DNA of 64,000 nt. Source: DAOMFB01 sp963721385. Its GTDB lineage: Bacteria; Acidobacteriota; Thermoanaerobaculia; UBA5066. Positions 39,946-50,318 of the stretch are shown here, piece after piece. The notes beneath the pieces were generated by a model. It did not search any database and was not told the DNA's origin. It saw nothing but the letters and a program-made list of their open reading frames with translations. The translations under genes were made by a program, and so were the position numbers. How positions within the stretch are numbered: position 1 is the first letter of the stretch; each line of letters begins with the position of its first letter. The DNA is taken from NCBI GenBank assembly GCA_963721385.1, contig CAVRJB010000013.1, positions 434,001 to 498,000 on the forward strand. The letters run 5' to 3'.

Positions 39946-42900
39946 ATGGAGAAGGGGCGCGGACACCGTCCGGGACCGCCGTCGCGCGACTTCATCGGGC
40001 CGGGGGACGCGCGGATCTACGTCTCCCCCGGCGCGCGGAAGGAGACGCTGCGGAAGCGGACCTTTACGGCGGCGAAGGCTCCCGGGCCGCGCTATGCCGA
40101 GCTCCGCTGCGCGTCGGCTTTCTCGTTCCTGAACGGCGCGTCGCTGCCGGAAGACCTCGTCGAGCGCGCGGCGGCGCTCGGGCTCCCCGCCGTCGCCCTC
40201 GTCGACGTGAACGGCGTCTACGGCGCGCCCCGGTTCTGGAAGGCGGCGCGGGCCGCGGGGGTCAAGGCGCTCGTCGGGGCCGAAGTCACCCTCGTCGAGT
40301 GGCCGGCCGCTCACCGGCAAGGGTCTGCAAAGAGAACCGCTTCTTCGAAGGTAAGAGAAGAAGAGCAGCGGGCGTCCGGCTCTTCTTCATTCGAAGCACG
40401 GCGCGAAGCGCCGCGGGGTCCTCTTGGTCTGGTCCCTCCCCCCCGCCGCCGGGGACGCCGCCCCCGCGGCTTACGTTGCTGGCAGACAGCCGAATTGGTT
40501 ATCGCAATCTTTGCAAGCTGCTTTCGGCGGGGGCGCTGGGAAAGCCGAAGGGAGAGGCTTCCGTGACGTGGGAGCAGATCGCCGCACATGCGGAGGGGCT
40601 CCACGCTCTTTCAGGCGGCGAGGAGAGCCCCGTCCACCGCGCCCTCGTCTCGCGCGGCGCCGACGGCGCGCGGCGGCTCCTCTCGAAGCTCGCCGGGCTC
40701 TTCCCAGGCCGCCTCCACGTCGAGGTCTCGCGCCACCGCCTCCGTGCCGAGGAGCAGGCGAACCGTGCGCTCGTCGACCTCGCCCGCGCGCTCCGGCTCC
40801 CTCTCGTCGCCACGAACGGCGTCCGCTACGCGGCGCGGGAGGGGAAGGAGCTCTTCGACGCGCTCTCCTCGATCCGCCACCACACGACGGTCGACCGCGC
40901 GGGGCGCCTCCTCCACGCGAACCGCGAGCGGCACCTGAAGGGGCCCGCCGAGATGGCGCGCCTCTTCTCCGACCTGCCGGAGGCGCCGGGAAACGCCGCG
41001 GACCTCGCCGACCGCCTCGACTTCACGCTGGCCGACCTGGGCTACCGCTTTCCCGACCTCCCGCTCCCACCAGGTGAGACGCCGGCCTCGTATCTCCGCC
41101 GCCTCACGTGGGAAGGGGCGCGCGTCCGCTTCCGGCCGATGACGGCCCGCGCCCAGGCGCAGCTCGAGAAGGAGCTGGCCCTCATCGAGAAGCTGGACCT
41201 CGCCGGCTACTTCCTGATCGTCCAGGACATCGTCCGGTTCTGCCGGGAGGAGCGGATCCTCGTTCAGGGGCGCGGCTCGGCCGCGAACAGCGCCGTCTGC
41301 TACGCCCTCTCCATCACCGCGGTCGACCCCGTGAAGATGGAGCTCCTCTTCGAGCGCTTCCTCTCCGAGGAGCGGGGCGAGTGGCCCGACATCGACCTCG
41401 ACCTCCCCTCGGGCGACCAGCGCGAGAAAGTGATCCAGTACGTCTACGGGCGCTACGGGCCGCACGGCGCGGGGATGACCGCGAACGTCATCACCTACCG
41501 CGACCGTTCGGCGGCGCGCGAGATGTCGAAGGCGCTCGGCTTCTCGGCCGAGCAGGTCGACACGGTCGCCAAGGCGCTCGGCAGGTTCAGCTTCGGCGAG
41601 TTCCGGGACGGGACGCGCGACCTCCTCGCCGAGATGCGGGCCGCCGGCTTCGACCCGGACGACGCGCGGGTCCGCCACTTCGCGCGGCTCTTCCTCGCCG
41701 TCCAGAACCTGCCGCGCCACCTGGGTCAGCACTCGGGGGGCATCGTCGTGGGCGAGGGGCGGCTCGACGAGGTCGTCCCGCTCGAGCCGGCGGCGATGGA
41801 GGGACGCGTCGTCATCCAGTGGGACAAGGACGACTGCGCCGACCTCGGCATCGTGAAGGTGGACCTCCTCGGCCTCGGGATGCTCAGCGCCATCGAGCGG
41901 ATGGTCCCGATGATCAAGGAGCACGAAGGGGTCGACGTCGACCTCGCGCATCTCCCCGCCGACGACCCGGCCGTCTACGACATGTTGAACCGGGCCGACA
42001 CCGTCGGCGTCTTCCAGGTCGAGAGCCGCGCGCAGATGGCCTCCCTCCCGCGGAACGCGCCGCGCGTCTTCTACGACCTCGTCATCCAGGTCGCGATCAT
42101 CCGGCCCGGGCCGATCGTCGGCGGGATGGTTCATCCCTTCTTCGACCGGCGGCAGGGGCGCGAGAAGGTGACGTACCTCCACCCCTCGCTCGAGCCGATC
42201 CTGAAACGGACGCTCGGCGTCCCGCTCTTCCAGGAGCAGCTCCTCCGGATTGCCATGGTCGCCGCCGGCTTCACGGGGGGCGAGGCCGAGGAGCTTCGCC
42301 GCGCGATGGGCTTCAAGCGCTCGGCCGAGCGGATGGCGGCGATCGAGGCGCGCCTCCGCCGCGGGATGGAGGAGCGCGGCGTCGGCGAGGAGGCGCGGGA
42401 GCAGATCGTGAAGTCGATCGTCTCCTTCGCCCTCTACGGCTTCCCCGAGTCGCATGCGGCCAGCTTCGCCCTCATCGCCTACGCGAGCGCGTGGCTGAAG
42501 GCGCACCACCCGGCGGCGTTCCTCGCGGGGCTCCTGAACGCCTGGCCGATGGGCTTCTACCACCCGGCGACGCTCGTGAAGGACGCCCAGCGCCACGGGG
42601 TGACGGTCCTGCCGGCCGACGTGAACCGTTCGGGGTGGGAATGCCGGCTGGAGAAGGGCGCGGTGCGGCTCGGGATGCGCTTCATCAAGGGGATGAAGGA
42701 GACGACGGGCGACGCGATTGCTGCGGAGCGCGCGCGGGGCGGAGAGTTCCGCGACACGGCCGACCTGTCGCGCCGGTGCGGGCTTCGACCCGGCGAGCTT
42801 CCCGTCCTCGCCTTCGCCGGGGCTCTCTCGTCCCTCGGCCTCTCCCGCCGCGAGGCGCTCTGGCAGGCCGCCGAGGTCGCCCGGCGCGCGGGGCCGCTGT

Positions 42901-43358
42901 ACGAATCGCTCCCCCCCACGCCCGGCGCCGCGCCGCTCCCCGCGATGTCGGCGGTCGAGGAGACCGAGGCCGACTACGACGCCACGGAGATGACCGCAGG
43001 GCCGCACCTCCTGTCGTACCTCCGCGAGACTCTCGCGCGGCAGGGGGTCTCCTCGGCCGGCGAGCTCGCGAAGGGGACGGAAGGGGCGCGGGTCCGCGCG
43101 GCCGGCGCCGTGATCGTCCGGCAGCGGCCGGGGACGGCGAAGGGATTCGTCTTCCTCTCGCTCGAGGACGAGAGCGGCATCGTGCAGGCCATCGTCCGCC
43201 CCGACCTCTTCAGGGAAAACCGGGCCCTCATCGTCGGCTCTCCCGGCCTCGTCGTGGAGGGAAAGCTCCAGACGAGGGACGGCACGCTCTCCATCCGCGC
43301 CGACCGGTTCTGGCCGCTCCCCTCGCTCCCCGACGTCCCGGGGCACGACTTCCGGTGA
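39946..43358 (+). CDS. dnaE2: Error-prone DNA polymerase DnaE2 (frame break near 40438)
   Basis: Translesion C-family polymerase, about 1,137 codons in total. The PHP domain starts at YAELRCASAFSFLNGASLPEDL. The polymerase core has QGRGSAANSAVCY and PDIDLDLPSGDQREKVIQYV (cores SAANSAVC, PDIDLDLP with the catalytic aspartates). Later parts include NAPRVFYDLVIQVAIIRPGP (core IQVAIIRPGPI) and the OB domain VRAAGAVIVRQRPGTAKGFVF (core RQRPGTAKGF). The first 165 residues read in one frame. From a C7 tract at 40438-40444 the gene continues in the frame one base back, so one missing C would restore it. Around the break is a 55-residue insert rich in charged codons containing a palindrome, where DnaE2 proteins usually run straight from VTL to RLTLLA. 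No imuA/imuB genes are adjacent. Confidence 0.9.
40343..40396. repeat. Interrupted palindrome inside dnaE2
   Basis: Outer arms CTTCGAA (40343-40349) and TTCGAAG (40390-40396) enclose inner arms GAAGAAGAGC (40357-40366) and GCTCTTCTTC (40379-40388) around a 12-nt loop. It falls in the unconserved, lower-GC insert of dnaE2. Similar purine-rich stretches occur in the glycosyltransferase at 54734-54823 and in manC at 62454-62478. Confidence 0.6.
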
Positions 43359-43368
43359 GAACCCGGAC

Positions 43369-45408
43369 TCAGCGGTCCCGCGCCACGGACTCGCCCTTGC
43401 CCCGGAGAACCCACTCGGCCGCGACGAGGTACTCGCGCGCCTGCGCATAGGCCCCGGACAGCCGCACGGACTCCCGCTCGATGGCGGGGACGTCGCGCAC
43501 CCGGAAGGCCTCCGCGAGGACGCCGTGCGCCTCGCCGGAACAGCCCTCCGTGATCGACGGCGCGACGAGGAGGTTCGCGTGGCCGAAGGGGGTCGGCCGG
43601 CCTGCGGTCCCCGGGAGACCGAACGACGCCATCGCCTTCTCGACGAGCGTGTTCGCCTTTCGCGCGCGCGGGCCACTCGAGGAGCGCGAGCGCGACAGAG
43701 CCTCGTTCCACCGCCGCGTCGCCGCCTCGAAGAGGTCGATGTCGGACCGGAGCCCTCGGATCGGCGCGGGGAGCCAGGCCGCCGTGGGCGGCTTCTCGCT
43801 CTCCATCGTCTTCAGCGCCTCCCGCGTGTGGGCGACGATCTCGCCGAACCGGTACGGCATCACGACGTCGCTCGCGAGACGCCCGACGTAGAGCGCGAGG
43901 ATCCGTGCGAAGAGCGCCGCTTTCGCGAAGCCGGGGTCCCCGAAGCGCCTGATCCAGTCGATCGAGTCCGCGCGGGTGTGGTAGACGGGGTAGACCTGCC
44001 CGAAGCCGACCTCCGCGACCGGCGTCCCGGTCAGGCCGAGAAACGGGGCAGCGTCGCTCGAGAACCCCGGGAGCCTGTAGGTTCCCTTCGTGTCCGACAC
44101 GGGTTTTCCCGTCGCCGGGTCGACGACGCGCGCCAGGACCTCGTCGAGCGGCCCGCGGAGGCCCGGCGTCACGTTTCCGACGAACGCGCCCGCGCGGACC
44201 GCCGAGTCGACGTTGACGTAGGCCGCGAGCCCGCCGAAAGACTCGCGGATCGTCTGCTCGACCCAGCGCGTGGAGCCGAACATGCCGTGCTCCTCGCCAT
44301 CCCAGAACGCGAAGAGCACCGTCCGTTCGGGTCGCCACCACGAGGAGCGGAGCTGCGCGAGCGCCTCCGCGGCCTCGAGCACCGCCGCGGTGCCCGAGGA
44401 GGGGTCGACGGCGCCGTTCACCCACGCGTCGTAGTGGCTTCCGACGAGCACCGGCAGGGCGCGGTCGTTCTCGCCCGGGAGGACGGCGAAGACGTTCTGG
44501 AGCGTCTTCTTCTCCAGGCGGCCCCGGACGACGAGGTGGACGACCGGCCCCCTCTTCGCGAGGACGTACGGCGCCTTGAGCCACCCCTTCCACTCCTCCG
44601 GCGCGGCCTCCCCCGCCATGGCGGAGAGGAGGTCCCGCGCCACGTCCTGCGAGACGCCGATCGCGGGAATCGGCGGAAGCGTCTCGATCCCGGCCCGCCG
44701 CGCGCCCGCCGGGTCTCCGGGATAGAGGAAATAGGCCAGCAGCGAGCCTCGCTCGATCGCGTTCGCGGGGGTGTTGGGGCCCTCGGGATACGCCGGTTTC
44801 GCGAACCCCTGGTCGCGCGGCTCCGGATAGAGGAGCAGGCCCGCGAGGCCGCGCGCCGCGGCGATTCTCGCCTTCATCCCGCGACAGATTCCCTGCGCGC
44901 GAACCAGAGCGAGCTTTCCCTTCAGCGGGACGCCGGCCCTCGCGAGCGTGTCGTAGTCCGCCGCGGTCCCGGTGCCGGCGTAGACGACCGGGGCGGCGAG
45001 GTCCGCATCGGGCGACCAGGCGAGGAATGCCGGCTCTCCCGCGGGATCTCCTTCCGAGAGGTCCCAGACCTTCGTCTCGCCCCGGCCGGCGAGAGAGAGG
45101 CGGGTCTCGACCGGCTCCCAGAGCCCGACCTCGAGGGGCGTGCTCCAGACCTTCAGACCCGCCGACTCGAGGCGCCGCGTGATGCGCTGGGCGACAAGGA
45201 GATTCGCCGGCGTCCCCGCGCGGTGCGGCCGGGCCGAGAGCGTCGCCGTCTCCTCTTCGAGCCGGGTCGCCGAGATCTGTCGGGAAAGATCGCTCTCCGC
45301 CCGGACGACGAACCCGCCCCTCCGCCGCGCCGCGCACGTCTCGGCGAGAACCACCGAGAGGATCGCCGACACGACGAGGGCGGCGGCGAGAGCGGCGCGG
45401 GATTTCAT
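43369..45408 (-). CDS. Secreted M28-family metallopeptidase
   Basis: A 679-residue exported zinc peptidase of the glutamate carboxypeptidase II/transferrin-receptor type. A signal peptide (AALAAALVVSAILSVVLA) is followed by a protease-associated insert (KLALVRAQGICRGMKARIA), then the catalytic domain. The two-zinc site is visible: GSHYDAWVNGAVDPSSG (His and Asp), FWDGEEHGMFG (catalytic and ligand Glu), YVNVDSAV (Asp) and VYHTRADSIDW (His). A C-terminal helical dimerisation-like domain completes the usual length. It is last in the fatty-acid operon direction, 16 nt after the GT-C-like gene. Confidence 0.93.
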   Translation of the reverse strand: MKSRAALAAALVVSAILSVVLAETCAARRRGGFVVRAESDLSRQISATRLEEETATLSARPHRAGTPANLLVAQRITRRLESAGLKVWSTPLEVGLWEPVETRLSLAGRGETKVWDLSEGDPAGEPAFLAWSPDADLAAPVVYAGTGTAADYDTLARAGVPLKGKLALVRAQGICRGMKARIAAARGLAGLLLYPEPRDQGFAKPAYPEGPNTPANAIERGSLLAYFLYPGDPAGARRAGIETLPPIPAIGVSQDVARDLLSAMAGEAAPEEWKGWLKAPYVLAKRGPVVHLVVRGRLEKKTLQNVFAVLPGENDRALPVLVGSHYDAWVNGAVDPSSGTAAVLEAAEALAQLRSSWWRPERTVLFAFWDGEEHGMFGSTRWVEQTIRESFGGLAAYVNVDSAVRAGAFVGNVTPGLRGPLDEVLARVVDPATGKPVSDTKGTYRLPGFSSDAAPFLGLTGTPVAEVGFGQVYPVYHTRADSIDWIRRFGDPGFAKAALFARILALYVGRLASDVVMPYRFGEIVAHTREALKTMESEKPPTAAWLPAPIRGLRSDIDLFEAATRRWNEALSRSRSSSGPRARKANTLVEKAMASFGLPGTAGRPTPFGHANLLVAPSITEGCSGEAHGVLAEAFRVRDVPAIERESVRLSGAYAQAREYLVAAEWVLRGKGESVARDR

Positions 45409-45424
45409 TCTGCCTCCGGAGCGG

Positions 45425-47002
45425 TCAGACGATGTTACCAGTGCCGCGTCGTCCGTCCGGCGCCTCCCCGTCGCGGAGGACCGCGAGCCCCCAGAGGACG
45501 TAGAAGGGGAGGAGGTGGATCGCCATCCTCCCGAAACCGACGTTGAGGACGTTCTGGAAGCAGGCGCGGAAGTCGGTCGTCGTGTGCGGCTGGGCGCCCT
45601 GCACCGGGTCGCCGACGAACGGCAGGAGGAGAAAGCAGAGGGCGACGGCGGCGAGCGACGCCAGCGTCACCCGCGCGTAGAGCGCCCTCTCGCCTCCCGG
45701 GTCGGGGCGAGCCGGAACGTAGCGGCTCGCGACTGCGACCGCGCCGAGCGCGTAGAGCGTCGCGCCGAGGCCCTTGTGGGAGAGCCACTGTCCCTGCCAC
45801 GCGAAGAGGAAGTCGCCGAGGACGATTCGGGCGCTCTCGGTCGCCGTGGGCGCCAGGACCCTCCACCCGCCAGTCGCGTGCGTGAAGAAGTCATCCGAAG
45901 CCTTCAGGAACGACGGCCGGAGCGACCACGACAGGGCCACGGCGCCGGCCGCCGCGAACGGCGCAACGCGGACTCTCGGTCCTCCCCGGAACGCGTGCCA
46001 GAGAAGGGCCGAAAAGAGCGCGGTCATGTAGTAGAGGCCGTCCGGCCGGACGAGGACCGCGGCGGCAAGGCACGCCGTCCCGGCCAGGAGATCGCCGCGC
46101 GAAGGCGCCACGCCCGAGCCCGGCAGCCCGAGCACGAGCAGGGCCCCCGCCGTGAGAAAGGCCATCAGGGGGACGTTCGCGTAGTACATCGCGGCGCCCT
46201 GCCAGACGTGGACGGTCGCCAGCAGAAAGAGGAGCGCCCCGGGCGCGAGCGCCGGCGAGACCGCGGCCAGCCGGTCCCGGAGGAAGAACGCGAAGAAGAC
46301 GACGAGGAGCCACGCGAGAAGCCTCCCCTCGAAGAGGGGGTCGCTCGCCCCCACCCCGAGGAGAATCGAGAAGAGCGGCGGATAGTTCGGGTGAAGGCAC
46401 GCGGCGAGCGCGCCGAAGAAGCCGCGGCCCGCGAAGCCGAGGGAGCGGCAGGCCCAGAGGAACGCCGTGTCGAAGTGGATGTACGGGTAGACCGTCGGGA
46501 CGGCCAGCGTGGCGAGCAGGAGCCCGGTGAGCGCGTCCCAGGGCCCGAGGCGCGGAAGGACGAAGGGGCGCTCCCCCTTCGCCGCTCGATCCGGGAGCGA
46601 CACGGCCAGGAGGCCGGACACCAGGACGAGCGGCGCCGCGAGATCGCGGACGAAGCGGCCGGAAACGACACTGGCCGCGTAGAGGGCGAGGCCGAGCGCC
46701 GCGAGCTGGACGAGGCCCGCCCGGCCCAGGCGCCCCGTAAGAGATCCGGCCCCCCCTCGAAGTGCCCATAGAATCGAGACGGCGACGACGGAAAGAGCGA
46801 GGACCGCCGAACTCGCGGCGGGCGCCGTCCCGGGGACGCCGACGCGCGAGGTGCGGCCGAGCATCTGACCGAAGAAGACGGACTCCTGAAACGCGAGGAT
46901 CCCGATCTGGACGAGAAGGGCGAAGAGAAGGAAGGCCCGGAGCCGCGCGGCGGCGCGGGGCGGCTCGCCCGCCTCCCTCAGACCTTCCTCATGACGAGGC
47001 AC
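45425..47002 (-). CDS. Polytopic membrane protein, GT-C/ArnT-like
   Basis: About 525 residues with eleven or so membrane helices and a first large loop containing YPYIHFDTAFLWACRSLGF and LHPNYPPLFSILLG. The acidic and asparagine residues there resemble lipid-linked-sugar glycosyltransferases of the ArnT/PMT group. No donor or acceptor can be named. I chose GTG 47002, which overlaps the fabF 3' end by 25 nt, because no other ATG, GTG or TTG precedes the first helix; a CTG just after the fabF stop is an alternative. Confidence 0.72.
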   Translation of the reverse strand: MPRHEEGLREAGEPPRAAARLRAFLLFALLVQIGILAFQESVFFGQMLGRTSRVGVPGTAPAASSAVLALSVVAVSILWALRGGAGSLTGRLGRAGLVQLAALGLALYAASVVSGRFVRDLAAPLVLVSGLLAVSLPDRAAKGERPFVLPRLGPWDALTGLLLATLAVPTVYPYIHFDTAFLWACRSLGFAGRGFFGALAACLHPNYPPLFSILLGVGASDPLFEGRLLAWLLVVFFAFFLRDRLAAVSPALAPGALLFLLATVHVWQGAAMYYANVPLMAFLTAGALLVLGLPGSGVAPSRGDLLAGTACLAAAVLVRPDGLYYMTALFSALLWHAFRGGPRVRVAPFAAAGAVALSWSLRPSFLKASDDFFTHATGGWRVLAPTATESARIVLGDFLFAWQGQWLSHKGLGATLYALGAVAVASRYVPARPDPGGERALYARVTLASLAAVALCFLLLPFVGDPVQGAQPHTTTDFRACFQNVLNVGFGRMAIHLLPFYVLWGLAVLRDGEAPDGRRGTGNIV

Positions 47003-48240
47003 GCGTTCGTCCCGCCGAAGCCGAACGAGTTCGACATCCCGAGCCCGGTCTTCCACTCCCGCGCGGTGTTCGGGGTGTAGTCGAGATCGCACTCGGGATC
47101 GGGCGTCGCGTAGTTGATCGTCGGGGGGATGACGCCGTGGCGGATGGCGAGGGCGAGGATCGCCGCCTCGAGGCCGCCCGCCGCGCCGAGCAGGTGACCC
47201 GTCATCGACTTCGTGGACGAGACGGCCAGCCGGTGCGCGTGGTCTCCGAAGGCTCGCTTGATCGCGATCGTCTCGATCTTGTCGCCGTGCGGCGTCGAGG
47301 TGCCGTGGGCGTTGATGTACGAGACCTCCCCCGGGTCGGCGCCGGCGTCACGGAGCGTGTTTCGCATGACGCGGAACGGCCCGTCTCCGTCCTCCGAGGG
47401 AGCGGAGATGTGATAGGCGTCCCCGGACATCCCATAGCCTGCAACCTCGGCGTAGATCGCAGCGCCCCGCGCCTGCGCCTTTCCCATCTCTTCCAGGATC
47501 AGGACGCCCGCCCCCTCGCCGAGAACGAAGCCGTCCCGGTCCTTGTCCCAGGGCCGGGAAGCGGCCGCCGGATCGTCGTTTCGCGTCGAGAGCGCGCGCA
47601 TCGCCGCGAAGCCGCCGACGGCGAGCGGGACGACGACCGACTCGGTGCCTCCCGCGATCATCACGTCCGCGTCGCCCCGCCGGATCACGTTCGCGGCGTC
47701 GCCGATCGCGTGGGCGGATGTCGCGCAGGCGGTCGCGACCGCGGTGTTCGGCCCTTTCGCCCCGGTCAGGATCGAGACGAGCCCGGACGGCATGTTGACG
47801 ATGAGACCCGGGATGAAGAAAGGGCTGATCCGACGGGGCCCCTTCTCGAGGACCACCTTCTTCATTTCCTCGATGAGCGGCAGGCCGCCGATCCCCGAGC
47901 CGATGCAGACGCCGACGCTCTCCGCGTTCGAGTCGTCGATGACGACGCCCGAATCGGCGAGCGCTTCCTTCGCCGCGGCGACGGCGTAGTGGACGAACGT
48001 GTCGAACTTCTTGACTTCCTTCTTCTCGACGTACTTTTCGGGCTCGAAGCCCTTCACTTCGGCCGCGATCCGGCACGCGTAGTCGGTGGCGTCGAAGCGG
48101 GTGATGGGGCCGACGCCCGACCGGCCGGCGAGGAGGCCTTCCCACGTCTCCAAAGTCGTGAGTCCGAGCGGGGTGACGAGGCCGATGCCCGTGACGGCGA
48201 CCCGCCGGCGGCCCCGGCCGTCGAGAAGAGGACCGGACAT
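46978..48240 (-). CDS. fabF: Beta-ketoacyl-ACP synthase II
   Basis: A 420-residue condensing enzyme that elongates acyl-ACP with malonyl-ACP. The triad is complete: cysteine in ATACATSAHAIGDA, histidine in NAHGTSTPHGD and histidine in STKSMTGHLLGAAG. The start RRRVAVTGIGLVTPLG and end NSFGFGGTNACLV are typical. It starts at ATG 48240, giving a normal N-terminus; the frame upstream is non-homologous. It follows acpP by 13 nt. Confidence 0.97.
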   Translation of the reverse strand: MSGPLLDGRGRRRVAVTGIGLVTPLGLTTLETWEGLLAGRSGVGPITRFDATDYACRIAAEVKGFEPEKYVEKKEVKKFDTFVHYAVAAAKEALADSGVVIDDSNAESVGVCIGSGIGGLPLIEEMKKVVLEKGPRRISPFFIPGLIVNMPSGLVSILTGAKGPNTAVATACATSAHAIGDAANVIRRGDADVMIAGGTESVVVPLAVGGFAAMRALSTRNDDPAAASRPWDKDRDGFVLGEGAGVLILEEMGKAQARGAAIYAEVAGYGMSGDAYHISAPSEDGDGPFRVMRNTLRDAGADPGEVSYINAHGTSTPHGDKIETIAIKRAFGDHAHRLAVSSTKSMTGHLLGAAGGLEAAILALAIRHGVIPPTINYATPDPECDLDYTPNTAREWKTGLGMSNSFGFGGTNACLVMRKV

Positions 48241-48253
48241 GAAGGAAACGGCC

Positions 48254-48499
48254 TCAGGCCGTCTTGGCCTTGCCCTCGATGTAGGAGATGGCGTCCTTGA
48301 CCTTCTGGATCTTCTCGGCGTCCTCGTCGGGGATCTCGATGCCAAACGCCTCCTCGAACGCCATCACGAGCTCGACCGTGTCGAGGGAGTCGGCGCCGAG
48401 ATCGTCGACGAAGGAGGCCTCGGGCTTGACCTCTTCGGCCTGGACCCCCAGCTGCTCCACGATGATGCTCTTGACCTTCTCTTCAACCGAGTTCGACAT
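48254..48499 (-). CDS. acpP: Acyl carrier protein
   Basis: An 81-residue acidic carrier protein. The serine in GADSLDTVELVM receives the 4'-phosphopantetheine arm. Length and pattern (VKSIIVEQLGV, FGIEIPDEDAEKI) are standard. It starts at ATG 48499 with GGAGG about 6 nt upstream. It sits between fabG and fabF in the usual order. Confidence 0.97.
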   Translation of the reverse strand: MSNSVEEKVKSIIVEQLGVQAEEVKPEASFVDDLGADSLDTVELVMAFEEAFGIEIPDEDAEKIQKVKDAISYIEGKAKTA

Positions 48500-48585
48500 C
48501 AAAAACTTCCTCCGTTTCGTTCTGGCGCGCCCCCCCTGAAATACCCCCGGGAACGGCCGGCCGTTCGACCAATGGAAGCGCGAGT

Positions 48586-49344
48586 CTAACCGATGTACAG
48601 CCCGCCGCTCACGTTGAGGCAGGTCCCGGTCACGTAGGCGGCGTCTTCCGACGCGAGCCACAGCACCGCCCCGGCCACGTCCGCTCCCGTGCCGAGCCGT
48701 CCGAGGACGATCTGGCCGACGAGGGCCTTCTTCGCCTCGTCCGTCATCCCGTCCGTCATCGCCGTCTCGATGTAGCCCGGCGCCACCGCGTTCACCGTGA
48801 TGCCGCGCGAGCCGATCTCCCGGGCCAGCGCCTTCGTGAAGCCGACGACGCCCGCCTTCGCGGCCGCGTAGTTCGTCTGGCCCGGGTTCCCCGTCAGGCC
48901 GACGACGGACGTGATGTTGATGATTCGCCCCGCGACTTTCTTCCGGATCATCACCTTCGCTGCCTCCTGAGCCGCGAGGAAAACGCCCGTCAGGTCGGTC
49001 GCGATCACCCGGTCCCACGCTTCCTTCGGCATCCGGAGGATCAGGCCGTCGTCGGTGATGCCGGCGTTGTTCACGAGGACGTCGAGCTTCCCGTGCTTCT
49101 CGACGACCGCCTTGAAGCCGGCGGCGACGGAGGCCGGATCCGCGACGTCGAGCGCGAGGGGCTCGGCCGACCCGCCCGACGATTCGATCGCCTCGGCCAC
49201 GGCCCGGGCCTTCGTCTCGTTCCGCGCGGCGACAACCACATGCGCACCGGCCGCGGCGAGGCGCTTCGCAATGGCCTCGCCGATTCCCCGCGAGCCCCCG
49301 GTGACGAGGGCGACCTTTTCTTTCAGCGAAACCGAAACCGCCAT
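48586..49344 (-). CDS. fabG: 3-oxoacyl-ACP reductase
   Basis: A 252-residue short-chain dehydrogenase that reduces beta-ketoacyl-ACP with NADPH. It has the cofactor loop VTGGSRGIGEAIA, NNAG in VLVNNAGITDDG, catalytic serine in NITSVVG and the YxxxK pair in TNYAAAKAG. The PG motif in VAPGYIETAMT follows. It starts at ATG 49344 with GGAGAAGG just upstream. Confidence 0.97.
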   Translation of the reverse strand: MAVSVSLKEKVALVTGGSRGIGEAIAKRLAAAGAHVVVAARNETKARAVAEAIESSGGSAEPLALDVADPASVAAGFKAVVEKHGKLDVLVNNAGITDDGLILRMPKEAWDRVIATDLTGVFLAAQEAAKVMIRKKVAGRIINITSVVGLTGNPGQTNYAAAKAGVVGFTKALAREIGSRGITVNAVAPGYIETAMTDGMTDEAKKALVGQIVLGRLGTGADVAGAVLWLASEDAAYVTGTCLNVSGGLYIG

Positions 49345-49379
49345 TCCTTCTCCATTTCGCTTGAGACGCGGCGACGATA

Positions 49380-50318
49380 TCAGGCCGGCTCGAAGAGGCG
49401 GAGAATGCCGGCGGCGTCGGAGGTCGTCCGGACCGGCCAGTCCTTGACGATCCGTTTCACGAGCCCGGCGAGAACCGTTCCGGGCCCCGACTCGATCCCC
49501 GAAGGCGCCCGGGTCGCGAGGAGCTGCACGCTTTCGACCCACCGGACCGGCGAGCAGACCTGGTTCTTGAGCGCGTCGCGCGCGGCGCCGGGATCCCGGT
49601 TCGCCGCCGCCTCGGAATTCGTGACGACCGGGAACGCCATCGGGCGGAACGCCGTGCCGTCGAGGAAGGGCGCCAGCTTTTCCTCGGCGGGCTTCATGAG
49701 GGTGCAATGGAACGGTGCCGAGACCGAAAGCGGCAGGACCCGCTTCGCCCCCTTCGCTTTCAGGAGCTCCGAGGCCCTGGCGATGGCCCCGGCGGTCCCG
49801 GCGATGACCGTCTGCTCGGGCGAATTGAAGTTGGCGGGAGAGCACGCCTCCCCCGTCGCGGCCGCGACCTCGGCACACACCGCCGTCACGTCCGACGGGG
49901 GAAGCCCGAGCACGGCCGACATCGCCCCCTGCCCCACCGGAACCGCCTCCTGCATGAAGAGGCCGCGGCGGCGCACGAGGACCACGGCGTCCTCCAGCGT
50001 CAGCGCGCCCGCCGCGACGAGCGCCGAGTACTCCCCGAGAGAGTGGCCGGCAGCGACCACGGGCGCGTGGCCCCGGGCCTTCAGGATCTCCCAGACGGCG
50101 ACCGAGTGGGTGAGGATCGCGGGCTGCGTCACCGCGGTCTGCTTCAGCGTTTCCTCGCTTCCCTCGAACGAGGCCTTCGAGACGGAGAGACCGTGGGGCG
50201 CGAGGGCCGCGTCGGCGCGGTCGTAAACGGACCGTGCCTCAGGAAACGCCGCCACGAGGTCCTTCCCCATCCCGGCGAACTGCGACCCCTGTCCGGGGAA
50301 GAGGAGCGCGAGAGGCAT
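49380..50318 (-). CDS. fabD: Malonyl-CoA:ACP transacylase
   Basis: A 312-residue acyltransferase that loads malonyl groups on ACP. The opening LLFPGQGSQFAGMGKDL, the nucleophile elbow GHSLGEYSAL and the histidine in SAPFHCTLMKPAEEKL are all present, as is the FNSPEQTVIAG loop. It starts at ATG 50318, sharing one base with the fabH stop (TAATG). Confidence 0.97.
   Translation of the reverse strand: MPLALLFPGQGSQFAGMGKDLVAAFPEARSVYDRADAALAPHGLSVSKASFEGSEETLKQTAVTQPAILTHSVAVWEILKARGHAPVVAAGHSLGEYSALVAAGALTLEDAVVLVRRRGLFMQEAVPVGQGAMSAVLGLPPSDVTAVCAEVAAATGEACSPANFNSPEQTVIAGTAGAIARASELLKAKGAKRVLPLSVSAPFHCTLMKPAEEKLAPFLDGTAFRPMAFPVVTNSEAAANRDPGAARDALKNQVCSPVRWVESVQLLATRAPSGIESGPGTVLAGLVKRIVKDWPVRTTSDAAGILRLFEPA

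Noticed and set aside
40611..43676. Open frame of 1,021 codons on the minus strand
   Set aside because: Antisense of dnaE2; the plus strand holds the polymerase motifs.
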